Shown here in pieces: positions 8,743 through 21,055 of a DNA stretch of 44,849 bases. The notes under the pieces are model-generated. The model did no database searches and was not told where the DNA came from. It saw nothing but the letters and a program-made list of their open reading frames with translations. This stretch comes from Clostridiales bacterium (lineage in GTDB: Bacteria > Bacillota > Clostridia > Christensenellales > Pumilibacteraceae). Every line of letters begins with the position of its first letter. Positions within the stretch are counted from its first letter, which is position 1. A program made the position numbers and the translations under genes. The stretch is from NCBI GenBank assembly GCA_022508485.1, contig JAFLVD010000016.1, positions 1 through 44,849 on the forward strand, in the 5' to 3' direction.

Positions 8743-11205
8743 TTACGCGTTCCTTACTCTGATTGAGCAGTCGTTGCCGGCGTCGTTCCACACTTCCAGA
8801 ACGATAACGTACGACACGGGCGAGCTTCCTGTGTTGGACAACGTGAGGTTGTCGGACTTGCTCGGCTGAACCTCGCTGCCGCCGTGAACGTTGTTAATCC
8901 ACTGATCTTTGTAAACGATCTTAAACTCGAGCTTGCTTCCGGCATTGATTGTAACAGTTATCTCGAACTGCTTTTTCGCGCCGCCGGTAGGCGTTACCGC
9001 GGTCATAGCCCAGCCGGTGCCCCAGTCGGTTGTTCCGTTATAGACGCCTCTCAAAGAGCAGTCCTCCTGGGTTACGGGCGGCTCGACAATTTCGGGCGCT
9101 TCGGGTTCCTTGTCGGCGTCGAACGAGACGTAGACCGAGTCCTTTGAAAAGTCGACCAAGAAGTGGAAATATCCGGTTTGTTTAATGGCAATGTTTTGGC
9201 CGACGACCGCCAGATAGTCGGTCATATCGGGCGTAATGATATTTCCTACCCAAGTTTTGTTGCTTGTGGAAGAACCGGTAAGGTAGAACTTGACGTCGTC
9301 GCCGCTTGTCAGCTGCATAACGAGTTCGTACAGACTGCCTTCCTTCTTAGTGAGCTTAAAGCCCTTGTCGTTGCAGTTATCCCAGCTCGCGTCCGAATAC
9401 TGGACGTTGCCTACGAGATACGCGTTGTTGGCTGTAACCGCTTCGGCGTGTTTGGTAATTTCGGACTCCTCAATTGCGCGCGACGCGTAAACCGTCCAGA
9501 ACGTATCCTCGCCGTAAAGCTTGATGTAGATTGTAAACGTGCCGCCGTTTTCGATTTCGATATACTTATTGTCCGTGCCGGAAGGCTTTACGACGCCCGA
9601 CGAAGAGGTCTGTATCGAAAGGTTGACGGGCGTGCCGTCAAGCACGACGTAAATCTTGTCGCCCGTCTCGAATTTCGTTTCGACTATGGCGAACTGAATT
9701 TTGATTCCGTCGTTTTTGTCGTTTTGCGACAGAGTCGTAAGCGTGAGCGCGACTTCCTCGCCGTCCTCGCCTACCTTGTAAACCGAGCTTTCGGGTACAG
9801 GCTCGCCTTCGCCATCGTACGCGACCCAAACGCTGCTGTGGTCCTCGTAAATTTTGAGGTAGAACGTGAACTCGCCGTTGTACTTAATTTGGAAGTTGTT
9901 ATCCTCGTACTTGCCGTAATCCCAAGTGCTTTCGTAGTCGTTGTAACCCCAAGCGTCGACGTCCTCGGGCGTGTTATAGCGGAAAATCTTTACAAAGTCG
10001 CCTTTGGAAAGCGTCGTAGTAACGGCGTATTGAACAATTACGCTCGCGTCGTCCGAGGGGAACGGCTCGAATCTGTACCCTTTATCCGGGGAATATTTTT
10101 CATCGCCGCCTACCGTGCCGTAAAGGAAGAACATCATTTCGCCTGCCGGAATCTCGCCACCCACCTGGTAACCGTATTGGTCGTAGCCGACTTCGTCGTA
10201 CTTGTTCCAAAGCTCTAACTCGTACCTGCTGTCCTTGGTGTACGTCTTGACGTAAATGTTAACGGGCGAATTAGGCTCGCAGTGAAGGGTGTACTGGTCC
10301 ATCATTGTCGCGGCCTCGTCGCCCTTGTATCTAAACTGCACCGCCGAGCCTTCCGCGTCGGTAAGAGTGATAATGTCGCCGTTATGAAGTACCACGCTGT
10401 CGATGTAATCGATAGAGGTCTCGTATTCCTCGGTTGCCGGATTGCTGTAAACGGTGTGCTCTACGTTACCGACGTACAGCTTGAGCCTTGTCGATACCGT
10501 AGCGCCTTCCACGGCACCGTCGCCCTCGGGATAAGTCGGCGTAACGGGACCGTCGCCGCCCGTACCCCACTGCGCGTAAACGTCCTCGTCCTTTGTAAAG
10601 AGCGCGGAGGCGTCGAGATATACGCCGCTGTCCGTTTGACCTATCGTGTATCCCTTAAAGGTGAGGTCCTCGGGGTGCGTGGGAGCTTCGGGAAGCGCGG
10701 AAAGACTTCCGTAAACATTGGTGGTAAGAGTCTTTTCGGTTTCCCCGTCCCAAGATCCGCCGTTAGCGTGGAAGGTGATTGTGTATGTAGTGTCATGGTT
10801 TTCGTCGTCCCCTTGATCGCCGCCTACAGGCGTCATGTTCCAAAAGGCGTAAACGGTAGTCGCTTTCGTGTAAACGTACGAAAGGTCGAGAAGAGGCGCC
10901 GTATCCTTGCTGAGCGTCCAACCGGCAAACGCGTAATTGTGCGTTTCGGTACTCGCATGCGTGGGATTGGTTGTCGGGAAGGCGGTAAGCTTTCCGTCCT
11001 CCCCCGTTTTGAGCGTTACGGGTGTGGTTACGCCGTCGGCATAAGCGCCGCCGTTCGCGTCGAACGTTACCGTCTGGACGGACGTGGTCCCGTCGGGAAT
11101 TAAATCCTCTATTCCGTCGGGCAGCTCGTCGCATGCGGCAATGCCGAGCGCGGCGGTAGATACAACCGCGACCGCAACCGAAGCGAATTTAAACTTCTTT
11201 GTCAT
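8743..11205 (-). CDS. InlB-repeat lipoprotein with glycan-binding-like C-terminus
   Basis: This 820-residue secreted lipoprotein has a signal peptide ending in the lipobox LGIAAC, so the mature N-terminus should be Cys25 linked to membrane lipid. Two InlB B-repeats (Listeria-Bacteroides type) follow at about 47-122 and 140-215, recognisable by 'TFDANGG' starts and 'YAFW'/'YAQW' ends. The rest is a string of beta modules of about 100 residues with the pattern 'GD-x-I/V-x-V ... G-x-F-x-IYIK-x-Y'. The last 220 residues include 'AYLVGNVQYS' and a beta-sandwich reminiscent of starch-binding (SusE/F or CBM-like) domains. Very similar modules and a 'YYLVGNFSG' motif occur in the 2040-residue protein at 37533-43655. 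A role in surface adhesion or polysaccharide capture is plausible; the ligand is unknown. It is monocistronic, with its own promoter and terminator. Confidence 0.9.
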   Translation of the reverse strand: MTKKFKFASVAVAVVSTAALGIAACDELPDGIEDLIPDGTTSVQTVTFDANGGAYADGVTTPVTLKTGEDGKLTAFPTTNPTHASTETHNYAFAGWTLSKDTAPLLDLSYVYTKATTVYAFWNMTPVGGDQGDDENHDTTYTITFHANGGSWDGETEKTLTTNVYGSLSALPEAPTHPEDLTFKGYTIGQTDSGVYLDASALFTKDEDVYAQWGTGGDGPVTPTYPEGDGAVEGATVSTRLKLYVGNVEHTVYSNPATEEYETSIDYIDSVVLHNGDIITLTDAEGSAVQFRYKGDEAATMMDQYTLHCEPNSPVNIYVKTYTKDSRYELELWNKYDEVGYDQYGYQVGGEIPAGEMMFFLYGTVGGDEKYSPDKGYRFEPFPSDDASVIVQYAVTTTLSKGDFVKIFRYNTPEDVDAWGYNDYESTWDYGKYEDNNFQIKYNGEFTFYLKIYEDHSSVWVAYDGEGEPVPESSVYKVGEDGEEVALTLTTLSQNDKNDGIKIQFAIVETKFETGDKIYVVLDGTPVNLSIQTSSSGVVKPSGTDNKYIEIENGGTFTIYIKLYGEDTFWTVYASRAIEESEITKHAEAVTANNAYLVGNVQYSDASWDNCNDKGFKLTKKEGSLYELVMQLTSGDDVKFYLTGSSTSNKTWVGNIITPDMTDYLAVVGQNIAIKQTGYFHFLVDFSKDSVYVSFDADKEPEAPEIVEPPVTQEDCSLRGVYNGTTDWGTGWAMTAVTPTGGAKKQFEITVTINAGSKLEFKIVYKDQWINNVHGGSEVQPSKSDNLTLSNTGSSPVSYVIVLEVWNDAGNDCSIRVRNA

Positions 11206-11301
11206 ACTTTTTTATTTCCCCCATTTTAATTTACAAACAAAAACAATCAAAAGACCCGATTACCTCGACAATCTTCCCATATTGCTTTTACTTATATTAT
11301 C

Positions 11302-11329
11302 ATTATAGCATATTTCACGCATTTGTCAA
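11302..11329 (-). promoter_or_regulatory. SigA promoter of the InlB-repeat lipoprotein
   Basis: TTGACA (complement of 11324-11329), 16-nt spacer, TATAAT (complement of 11302-11307). The leader is about 90 nt, with a GGGGGA ribosome-binding site rather far (about 11 nt) from the ATG. Confidence 0.82.
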
Positions 11330-11453
11330 CCCCCAAAGTAAAAATACGGCAATAGAAGTTTCCGCAAAACCGATTGCGGCAACCGAATTTACGGTAAATA
11401 CGCTTTTTTTAGGTCAAAAAAGTCTCAAAAATACGGCGGTTTTATAAAAACGC

Positions 11454-11482
11454 TTGTAATAAACGGAAATGTGTATTATAAT
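11454..11482 (+). promoter_or_regulatory. SigA promoter of degV
   Basis: TTGTAA (11454-11459), 17-nt spacer, TATAAT (11477-11482), then a short leader with AAGAGG (11501-11506) before the ATG at 11513. Confidence 0.82.
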
Positions 11483-11512
11483 GTATGCAAACAATAATCA
11501 AAGAGGTAAACC

Positions 11513-12385
11513 ATGGAAAAGGATTATATCATCTTCACGGACGCGTCCGCCGACGTTACGCTCGATATCTCCGCGGCAAACGACGTGCATTTTATCGAAA
11601 TGCCGTGCGAGTCGGACGGGAACATATACAACTGCACCGGCACCGACAGCGACGAAAAGATTAAACAGTTTTACGTCGACATTCGTTCGGGAAGCTTGCC
11701 TAAAACAACCCAAATAACCCCATTCCGCTACGAAGAGATTTTCTCCCCCATCCTCGAAAAAGGCACCGACGTTATTTATCTCTGCCTGTCAAGCGGACTT
11801 TCTTCCACGTTCGAGTGCTCGAAGCTCGCCGCGGAAAATCTTAACGCAAAGTACGAAAACGCAAAGCTTTACACGATAGATTCCATTCAGGCGACGGGCG
11901 GCATGGGCATACTCGTCGACCGCATGATATATAACCGCGGCCGCGGACTTTCCGCAGCGGAAAACGCCGCCGATATCGAACAGTTTAAACACCGCATTTA
12001 CACCTCGTGCTACGTCGAGGACCTCCACCACCTTAAACGCGGCGGAAGAATAGGCGCGGCGGCGGCGGCAATCGGTTCGCTTCTTAACCTTAAACCGATT
12101 ATTAAGATTAAGGCCGACGGCACGCTCGAAAGCACAGACAAATGCCGCGGATCCAAAAAAGCGGTACTCTTCCTCGTCGAAAAGTACAAGCAGTTAGCCG
12201 ACATGGACGACCCCACCCCTATCTACATAAGCGACGCGGACAACGCGGAAATGGCGAACTTTATGGAAGAGGAAGTTAAAAAGGTCAATCCCAAAGTAGT
12301 TATCCATCGCGCGAGGCTGTCGCCTATCATCGGCACCCACCTCGGCCCCGAATCGACGCTTATATCCTTCGTTACGAAAGCATAA
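11513..12385 (+). CDS. DegV family fatty-acid-binding protein
   Basis: This 290-residue protein has the DegV/FakB fold: an N-terminal 'IIFTDASADV' strand-loop, 'YLCLSSGLSSTFECSKLAAE' (the Ser-rich loop that holds the fatty-acid carboxylate), 'TIDSIQATGGMGILV' and 'HHLKRGGRIG', all family landmarks. FakB proteins bind a fatty acid so that the kinase FakA can phosphorylate it for phospholipid synthesis. No fakA is visible in this window, so the partner must lie elsewhere. The start follows AAGAGG at good spacing. It is one of very few plus-strand genes here, has its own promoter, and ends at a bidirectional terminator shared with the convergent gpsA operon. Confidence 0.93.
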   Translation: MEKDYIIFTDASADVTLDISAANDVHFIEMPCESDGNIYNCTGTDSDEKIKQFYVDIRSGSLPKTTQITPFRYEEIFSPILEKGTDVIYLCLSSGLSSTFECSKLAAENLNAKYENAKLYTIDSIQATGGMGILVDRMIYNRGRGLSAAENAADIEQFKHRIYTSCYVEDLHHLKRGGRIGAAAAAIGSLLNLKPIIKIKADGTLESTDKCRGSKKAVLFLVEKYKQLADMDDPTPIYISDADNAEMANFMEEEVKKVNPKVVIHRARLSPIIGTHLGPESTLISFVTKA

Positions 12386-12401
12386 TAATAATATTTCAAA
12401 C

Positions 12402-12442
12402 AAAAAAAACGACGGTACGGTTAAACCCGGTCCGTCGTTTTA
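12402..12442. terminator. Bidirectional terminator between degV and gpsA
   Basis: ACGACGG (12409-12415) pairs with CCGTCGT (12432-12438), with A-rich and T-rich flanks on both sides, so it can end both convergent transcripts. The upper stem is imperfect. Confidence 0.8.
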
Positions 12443-12476
12443 TTATGCGGTGTATTTTTAACGCCGTTTACTTTTT

Positions 12477-13484
12477 TCAGCTTAAATCCTCTTTTAAACT
12501 TCTTTCGAAAAGCTGTTCCATAACAAGCCGAGGCTGAACGTTATCGAGAATCATGGTATTTACCGCGGTGGTTATCGGCATATCCACGCCGAGCTTATCC
12601 GCAACGATGGAAAGCGCGCGCGCGGTATGAACGCCCTCGGCTAATTTTTTAAACTTTTTGCCAAGCACGTAGTCCTCGCCCCATTCGCGGTTATGGCTGA
12701 ACTTACTAAACAGCGTCGTTTCGTAATCGCCGATATGGCAAAGCCCGTACGCCGACATAGGGTTGCCGCCGAGCTTACCTATTAACCGAGCGACTTCCCT
12801 GCTTCCGCGCGCCATAAGCGCGCCTTTTAGCGACGACAGCTTCATTCCATCGAGAACGCCCGCGACTATGCCCATGATGTTTTTAGTCGCCGCGCCTATC
12901 TCGGTGCCGATAACGTCGGAACCGTAATAGAAGCGAATGAGCGGACTTTTAAAATAATCGATTATTGTTTCCGTAGTCGTGCGGACGTAGGCGTCGATAA
13001 GCATGCAATTCGGATTGCCGACGACAAATTCCTGAACGTGGCCTGGTCCGGCCCATACCGCTATCTGCCAATCCTCTATGCCGAATTCGAGCGCGACCTC
13101 GGAAAGGCGCTTGCCCGTGCTTATCTCTATACCCTTCATGCAAGTTACGATATACTTGCCTTTTAAATCTACCTCGGCGGTAAGCGAGCGCATACAGTCG
13201 CGGAAGTTTTGCGACGGCACCGACACTATAATAATATCGGCGTTGCTCGCGGCTTTCGAAAGGCTGTCGGTCAGCTTTATCGACTTAGGTAACGTCAAAT
13301 AATCGTTTTCGCGAGTCATAACCAGCCGCTCGTAATCGAGCGCGCCCGGCATTCCGTACAAGGTAACCTTGTGCCCGAGCTGATCGGCGTACCAGGCCTG
13401 GAACGACCCCCATCTGCCGCAGCCTATAACGCCGATGTTGGCTTTACGGCGCGTATAATCCTTAGGTATCGAATATTGTAGCAT
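12477..13484 (-). CDS. gpsA: Glycerol-3-phosphate dehydrogenase [NAD(P)+]
   Basis: GpsA reduces dihydroxyacetone phosphate to sn-glycerol 3-phosphate, the backbone of phospholipids, in the cytosol. The 335-residue length is normal. The N-terminal Rossmann motif reads 'GVIGCGRWGS', followed by 'VSVPSQNFR' and 'GPGHVQEFVVGNP'. The catalytic-lysine region is 'GAATKNIMGIVAGVLDGM', and the C-terminal domain carries 'GLCHIGDYETTLFSKFSHNR'. It starts 27 nt after the guaB stop on the same strand and should be co-transcribed with guaB. The N-terminus has a short extra stretch (MLQYSIPKDYTRRK) before the Rossmann fold; ATG with AGGGA upstream is the best start. Confidence in the family is very high. 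Confidence 0.96.
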   Translation of the reverse strand: MLQYSIPKDYTRRKANIGVIGCGRWGSFQAWYADQLGHKVTLYGMPGALDYERLVMTRENDYLTLPKSIKLTDSLSKAASNADIIIVSVPSQNFRDCMRSLTAEVDLKGKYIVTCMKGIEISTGKRLSEVALEFGIEDWQIAVWAGPGHVQEFVVGNPNCMLIDAYVRTTTETIIDYFKSPLIRFYYGSDVIGTEIGAATKNIMGIVAGVLDGMKLSSLKGALMARGSREVARLIGKLGGNPMSAYGLCHIGDYETTLFSKFSHNREWGEDYVLGKKFKKLAEGVHTARALSIVADKLGVDMPITTAVNTMILDNVQPRLVMEQLFERSLKEDLS

Positions 13485-13511
13485 TTCCGTTCCCTAATAA
13501 ATTTATTTTAC

Positions 13512-16396
<2,885 letters not shown>

Positions 16397-16402
16397 TGCA
16401 AT

Positions 16403-16431
16403 AGTATAGCACAAAAACTTTACACATACAA
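16403..16431 (-). promoter_or_regulatory. Promoter giving a leaderless mRNA (membrane protein-guaB-gpsA)
   Basis: TTGTAT (complement of 16426-16431), 17-nt spacer, TATACT (complement of 16403-16408). Only six nt separate the -10 box from ATG 16396, and there is no Shine-Dalgarno, so translation would start on a leaderless message. Confidence 0.78.
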
Positions 16432-16489
16432 GCGTTTTTGCAATGTTTTTACCGCCGTTTACTATCGAAAATGATACCGAAACGAACGA

Positions 16490-17137
16490 CTACGCTTCTT
16501 TTTTGGCGAGCACCTTTGCAGTAAACGGGTCGAGCAGTACTCCGCACGCGCCTTCCGCCGTGATAAACTCGACGTGCCAGCACACTCCGTCGCCAACCGG
16601 ATTTTTAATCACCCTTGCGCGAATTTCGCCCTCCGCTTTTTTTATCTCGCTCTTAGCCGCCGCAATCGCTCTGTCGAATGTGATTATACCGTTTGTTTGC
16701 GAGATAAGCGCGTATTCCCTTCGCTGTCCGCCGATAATTACGCTAACCGTAAAGTCCGCCACCGTTTCGAACGGAAACTCCGCCGAGTACGAAGCGGCAA
16801 ACGGATGGGAAACAAGCGCGCCGCCGAACCGCTTTTCGCCCTCTTCGCACGGCACGACCGCCTCGTACGTTACGACCGCGTCCACGTCGAACGCCTTTTC
16901 GTCGATATTGCTAAGCGTAATTAGTGTGTACGGCGTGAGATTGCCGACAACTCCGTCGCGCGCGTAGTCGGACTCGCGCACTCCCGACACCGCAACGACC
17001 GAAAAATCGTTGTCGCTTGCGGTATAATAGCCGCTTCGGCGCTCGCTCACTCCGTCCATTGCGCCCGAACACGAAGTAAGAAGAATTACCGTAGCGACGG
17101 TCATCAATAAAGCAAAAAGCATACACAGTTTTTTCAT
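16490..17137 (-). CDS. Small lipoprotein, PepSY-like C-terminus
   Basis: This 215-residue protein has a lipoprotein signal ending in LLTSC, so it is predicted to be anchored on the outer face of the membrane. The rest is beta-rich. The last 60 residues (helix 'AIAAAKSEIKKAEGEI', then 'VCWHVEFITAEGACGVLLDP') look like a PepSY-type fold, but the match is by eye only. It starts 42 nt after atpD on the same strand with no terminator between, so it may be the last cistron of the ATPase operon. The ATG has no Shine-Dalgarno and is preceded by an AT-rich stretch without a clean promoter. A functional link with the ATPase is not established. Confidence 0.78.
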   Translation of the reverse strand: MKKLCMLFALLMTVATVILLTSCSGAMDGVSERRSGYYTASDNDFSVVAVSGVRESDYARDGVVGNLTPYTLITLSNIDEKAFDVDAVVTYEAVVPCEEGEKRFGGALVSHPFAASYSAEFPFETVADFTVSVIIGGQRREYALISQTNGIITFDRAIAAAKSEIKKAEGEIRARVIKNPVGDGVCWHVEFITAEGACGVLLDPFTAKVLAKKEA

Positions 17138-17179
17138 ATAAAATGTGTATGCTTTATTATTATCCGTTTATGCAAAGCG

Positions 17180-17785
17180 TTACGTTTTTATCTTCATAAG
17201 CCTGACGATGGAAGCGCGCTCGTTTTCGTCCAGCTTCATTACTATAAACTTTATCGTTTCCTGAAGCTGAGGAATCATAACGTATTCGAGCGCGTTGACG
17301 CGCCGCCTGTTTTTTTCTATCTCGTCGGAGAGCATGTTGCACGTTTTTTCCACCTCGGCAAGGTGTAAAAGCTTGTCGGCAAGCGAAGTGAGTTTAAGTA
17401 TCGCGTCGTCAAGCTCAGCCGGCGCCGCGCCGAGTGCATAAGGAAGCTCTATATTCCCCACGCGCTTGGTCTGCATGTACGGAACGTCTACGCCCATTAC
17501 GTTTTTCGTTCCCACCGTTATTTGCGCGGTGAGCGTGGGAAGCGCAATCGCCTGCGCAACGTTAAGCGGTTCGCCCGAAGCGAGCGAAAAGCTTTTAAGC
17601 GCGTCCGCAATCTCGCCCTCTATCTCTTCGCGAAGCTTTTTGTTCTCTTTTACGAGCACGAGAAACTGCCGAATCATTTCGTCCGACTTGTCTTTTAACA
17701 GCTTGTGTCCGCGCTCTGCGGTTTTAAGTCTGTCCTTTAACCGACGAAGCTCCATGCGCGTCGGGTTTACGTTAAGTCTTGCCAT
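17180..17785 (-). CDS. atpD: V/A-type ATPase subunit D (central stalk)
   Basis: Subunit D is the coiled-coil rotor shaft that passes rotation between the A3B3 catalytic head and the membrane ring. The 201-residue length is typical. The N-terminus 'MARLNVNPTRMELRRLKDRL' followed by 'GHKLLKDKSDEM' is the family signature, and the C-terminal helix 'NALEYVMIPQLQETIKFI' matches the end of the antiparallel coiled coil. The ATG lies two nt after the atpB stop, so translation is probably coupled. It is the last ATPase gene of the operon. Confidence 0.96.
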   Translation of the reverse strand: MARLNVNPTRMELRRLKDRLKTAERGHKLLKDKSDEMIRQFLVLVKENKKLREEIEGEIADALKSFSLASGEPLNVAQAIALPTLTAQITVGTKNVMGVDVPYMQTKRVGNIELPYALGAAPAELDDAILKLTSLADKLLHLAEVEKTCNMLSDEIEKNRRRVNALEYVMIPQLQETIKFIVMKLDENERASIVRLMKIKT

Positions 17786-17787
17786 TT

Positions 17788-19155
17788 CTACTCGCCCAAA
17801 AACTCGTCGAGATACTCGTCGCGAATACGCTTTAATTCCGAGCGCGGTAAAATTTTAAGAAGCTTCCAGCCGATATCGAGCGTTTCCTCTATCGACCTGT
17901 TGGCGTCGAAGCCCTGATTTATATACTGCTTTTCGAATTCCTCCGCAAAAGTCGCGTACAGCTTGTCGATATCGGACAGCGCCGCCTCGCCGAGAATGGC
18001 GCCGAGCTCTTTTGCGTCCTTGCCTCGCGCATACGCCGAAAATAACTGGTTCATGGTGTCGGCGTGGTCCTTACGAGTTTTGCCCTTGCCTATGCCCTTG
18101 TCTTTAAGACGGGACAGCGACGGAAGCACGTCGATAGGCGGATTCATTCCCTTTTTGTAAAGATCGCGCGACAGAATAATCTGCCCCTCGGTGATATAGC
18201 CGGTAAGGTCGGGAATGGGGTGCGTTTTGTCGTCCTCGGGCATGGTAAGAATAGGTATAAGCGTTATAGACCCTTTCTTGCCGCGAATACGGCCTGCGCG
18301 CTCGTAGATGGTTGCAAGGTCGGTGTAAAGGTATCCGGGATAACCGCGCCTGCCCGGCACCTCGCGCCGCGCCGCCGAAATCTCGCGCAACGCTTCCGCG
18401 TAGTTGGTTATATCGGTCATTATTACAAGCACGTGCATATCGCAGTCGAACGCGAGATACTCCGCCGCCGCCATAGCCATACGCGGCGTGTTTATACGCT
18501 CGACGGCAGGGTCGTTCGCGAGGTTAAGGAACATAACCGTTCTGTCAATTGCACCCGTCCGCCTAAAATCGGATATAAAAAAGTCGCTCTCTTCGTACGT
18601 GATACCCATTGCCGCAAAAACGACCGCAAACTTATCGTTTGTGTTTTTAACCTGCGCCTGGCGCGCAATCTGCGCCGCAAGATTGGCGTGCGGAAGTCCC
18701 GACACCGAAAACACGGGCAGCTTCTGTCCGCGGACAAGCGTATTGAGTCCGTCGATTGCGCTTATTCCGGTCTGGATAAACTCGTTGGGATAGTCGCGCG
18801 CGACGGGGTTCATCGGGCTGCCGTTTATATCGAGGCTCTTTTCGGGAAGAAGCTCGGCGCCGCCGTCTATGGGATTGCCCATGCCGTCGAAAACACGGCC
18901 GAGCATGTCGTGCGAAACTTTAAGCTCTATCGCCTTGCCCGTAAAACGCGCCTTTGCCGCCGCGATTTTAAGTCCGCGGCTGGGCGCAAAAAGCTGAACG
19001 AGCGCTTTGTCGCCGTCAACTTCGAGCACGCGGCCGAGCCGCTCGCCGTCCGCTTGCGAAATCTTAACAAGCTCGTTGTACTTGACGCCTTCCACCTGCT
19101 CGACGAGCATAAGCGGACCTACGACCTCTTTAATAGTGCGGTATTCTTTTTGCAT
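17788..19155 (-). CDS. atpB: V/A-type ATPase subunit B (regulatory)
   Basis: Subunit B is the non-catalytic partner of subunit A in the A3B3 head. The 455 residues include '[14 protein letters not shown]', the degenerate P-loop region '[18 protein letters not shown]', and '[23 protein letters not shown]', all typical of the V/A-type B subunit. The start codon overlaps the stop of atpA by one nt (TGATG). The family and its place between A and D leave no real doubt. It should act peripherally at the inner face of the cytoplasmic membrane. Confidence 0.97.
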   Translation of the reverse strand: MQKEYRTIKEVVGPLMLVEQVEGVKYNELVKISQADGERLGRVLEVDGDKALVQLFAPSRGLKIAAAKARFTGKAIELKVSHDMLGRVFDGMGNPIDGGAELLPEKSLDINGSPMNPVARDYPNEFIQTGISAIDGLNTLVRGQKLPVFSVSGLPHANLAAQIARQAQVKNTNDKFAVVFAAMGITYEESDFFISDFRRTGAIDRTVMFLNLANDPAVERINTPRMAMAAAEYLAFDCDMHVLVIMTDITNYAEALREISAARREVPGRRGYPGYLYTDLATIYERAGRIRGKKGSITLIPILTMPEDDKTHPIPDLTGYITEGQIILSRDLYKKGMNPPIDVLPSLSRLKDKGIGKGKTRKDHADTMNQLFSAYARGKDAKELGAILGEAALSDIDKLYATFAEEFEKQYINQGFDANRSIEETLDIGWKLLKILPRSELKRIRDEYLDEFLGE

Positions 19156-20909
19156 CAGTCGCCCTCCTTTTTGAGTTCGGCAAGCTGTTTATTCATTTCC
19201 TCGTGCAATTCGTCGAGCTTAGCTATTTCGACTTCGGGAACGTACTTCGCCCTGCCTATCTGCTCGCGGCAAGGTAAAGAGAGCACCAAGTCGATATCAA
19301 CGCCGCGGTCGAGCGCACGAATGGCGCCTGCATACCAATCGACGATTAGTTTAAGCATTTTAAACTGCTTGTTGAGCGAGGTATACGTGTCTACCTCGTG
19401 GAAACTGTTTTGGTGCAGGTAGTCCTCGCGCACCGACTTTGCCGCTTCCATTGTAAGCCTATCCCTTGCGGAAAGCGCGTCCATACCGACAAGACGGACA
19501 ATCTCGTCGAGTTTGGCTTCTTCCTGCAAAAGCTTGCTTATTTCCGTTCTGTACGCAGGGAAATGCGGATCGACGTTCTTTGCGAACCACTCTTCCAGCC
19601 TGTCGCTGTACAGCGAGTAACTTACAAGCCAGTCAATCGCCGGGAAATGGCGCTTGTATGCAAGCGCGCTCGAAAGTCCCCAGTACACCTTTATTATGCG
19701 AAGCGTCGCCTGGCTTACCGGCTCGGACATGTCGCCGCCCGGAGGCGATACCGCGCCGATTGCCGTTACCGAGCCGACCTTGTCCGTGCTGCCGAGAAGC
19801 TTAACGGTGCCTGCGCGCTCGTAAAACTCGGCAAGCCTGCTCGATAGGTACGCCGGGTAACCTTCCTCGCCCGGCATTTCTTGAAGTCGTCCGCTCATCT
19901 CGCGGAGAGCCTCCGCCCAGCGCGAAGTGGAATCCGCCATGATAGCTACCGAATATCCCATATCGCGATAGTACTCGGCAATGGTGATGCCCGTATAAAT
20001 ACTTGCCTCGCGCGCCGCAACCGGCATATCCGACGTGTTGGCTATTAAAACGGTGCGCTTCATAAGCGGCTGGTTGGTTTTGGGGTCGATAAGCTCGGGG
20101 AACTCGTTGAGAACGTCGGTCATCTCGTTGCCGCGCTCGCCGCAGCCGACGTAAACTATTATGTCGGCGTCCGACCACTTTGCAAGCGCGTGCTGCAATA
20201 CCGTCTTACCCGAACCGAACGGACCGGGAACGGCCGCCACGCCGCCGCGCGCTATGGGGAACAGAGTGTCCACCACGCGCTGGCCGGTAATAAGCGGCTC
20301 GACGGGTGCGAGCTTTTCCTTGTACGGCATGCCGCGGCGAACCGGCCAGTATCTGACCATTTGGATATCGTGTTTTCCCTTTTCGCCATCTACTACCGCA
20401 ATCGTCTCGTCGACGGTGAAAGAGCCTGCGGATATTTTAGCTATTTTGCCCTCGATACCGAACGGAACGGTTATCTTGTGGCATACGACCTCGTTTTCCT
20501 GTACCGTGCCGATTATATCGCCGGAGGTAACCGCGTCGCCCTTTTTGACGGTGGGAACAAACTCCCACTTCTTTTTATGGTCGATAGCCGGCGCGCTTAC
20601 GCCGCGGTCGATGCGATCGCCCGACATTTTGTAAAGCGATTCGAGCGGCCGCTGAATACCGTCGTAAATACCGCCTATAAGTCCCGGCCCAAGCTCGACA
20701 GAAAGCGGCTTTTCCGTGGATTCCACCGGCTCGCCCGTGCCGAGCATACTCGTTTCCTCGTATACCTGGATACTCGCCTTGTCGCCGCGAAGCTCTATTA
20801 CCTCGCCGATAAGACCCTTTTCGGAAACGCGAACGACGTCGTACATCTTAACGTCCTTCATTCCGTCCGCTACGATAAGCGGTCCGCTTATTTTTATAAT
20901 TTTACCCAT
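19155..20909 (-). CDS. atpA: V/A-type ATPase catalytic subunit A
   Basis: This is the ATP-hydrolysing or ATP-synthesising subunit. The 584 residues contain the A-subunit P-loop GPFGSGKT at 229-236, 'GCGERGNE' at about 256-263, the 'non-homologous' insertion typical of A subunits (about 110-200), and '[28 protein letters not shown]'-type sequence in two adjoining motifs. It overlaps atpB by one nt. Its initiation region, an ACGAGG site about 8 nt before the ATG, is duplicated upstream at 20982-21014 in front of a 15-codon ORF (see that entry). The 146-nt gap to atpF is by far the largest inside the ATPase operon, so translation of A, the subunit needed in three copies, may be set separately. 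Confidence 0.97.
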   Translation of the reverse strand: MGKIIKISGPLIVADGMKDVKMYDVVRVSEKGLIGEVIELRGDKASIQVYEETSMLGTGEPVESTEKPLSVELGPGLIGGIYDGIQRPLESLYKMSGDRIDRGVSAPAIDHKKKWEFVPTVKKGDAVTSGDIIGTVQENEVVCHKITVPFGIEGKIAKISAGSFTVDETIAVVDGEKGKHDIQMVRYWPVRRGMPYKEKLAPVEPLITGQRVVDTLFPIARGGVAAVPGPFGSGKTVLQHALAKWSDADIIVYVGCGERGNEMTDVLNEFPELIDPKTNQPLMKRTVLIANTSDMPVAAREASIYTGITIAEYYRDMGYSVAIMADSTSRWAEALREMSGRLQEMPGEEGYPAYLSSRLAEFYERAGTVKLLGSTDKVGSVTAIGAVSPPGGDMSEPVSQATLRIIKVYWGLSSALAYKRHFPAIDWLVSYSLYSDRLEEWFAKNVDPHFPAYRTEISKLLQEEAKLDEIVRLVGMDALSARDRLTMEAAKSVREDYLHQNSFHEVDTYTSLNKQFKMLKLIVDWYAGAIRALDRGVDIDLVLSLPCREQIGRAKYVPEVEIAKLDELHEEMNKQLAELKKEGD

Positions 20910-21014
20910 ATCTTATTAACCTCGTGATTGAGCAGATGTTATATTTTCGTCGGTTCGAATAAATTGTCCGTTACGGGTTTCCCCATATCTTCTGACCTCG
21001 TGATTGAGCAAATG
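20905..21014 (-). repeat. Tandem duplication of the atpA translation start region
   Basis: Two direct copies of about 33 nt lie at 20905-20938 and 20982-21014. On the minus strand each reads roughly GCTCAATCACGAGGT, a short A-rich spacer, then AAGATATGGG. The inner copy contains the atpA ribosome-binding site and ATG, and the outer copy contains an equally good site and ATG opening a 15-codon ORF. Differences are limited to a few bases. Confidence 0.85.
20939..20986 (-). CDS. 15-codon upstream ORF in the atpA leader
   Basis: This short ORF encodes MGKPVTDNLFEPTKI and then TAA. It shares its Shine-Dalgarno region and first three codons (Met-Gly-Lys) with atpA through the local duplication. 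Its stop lies about 30 nt before the atpA ATG, so ribosomes ending there could re-initiate on atpA. It may be a translational control peptide, or just the remnant of a duplication. Nothing in the sequence of the peptide itself (no runs of one amino acid) points to attenuation. The reading frame is real; whether it is translated is unknown. Confidence 0.45.
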   Translation of the reverse strand: MGKPVTDNLFEPTKI

Positions 21015-21055
21015 ATTTTACTTTAAAATCGAATTTCGCCTCGACGAACAAACTT

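Larger units (their letters stand above)
11206..11512. other. Divergent promoter region, lipoprotein / degV
   Basis: No gene is seen here. It holds the leftward promoter of the InlB-repeat lipoprotein (leader about 90 nt) and the rightward degV promoter. The AT-rich 120 bp between them shows no clear operator palindrome. Confidence 0.7.
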
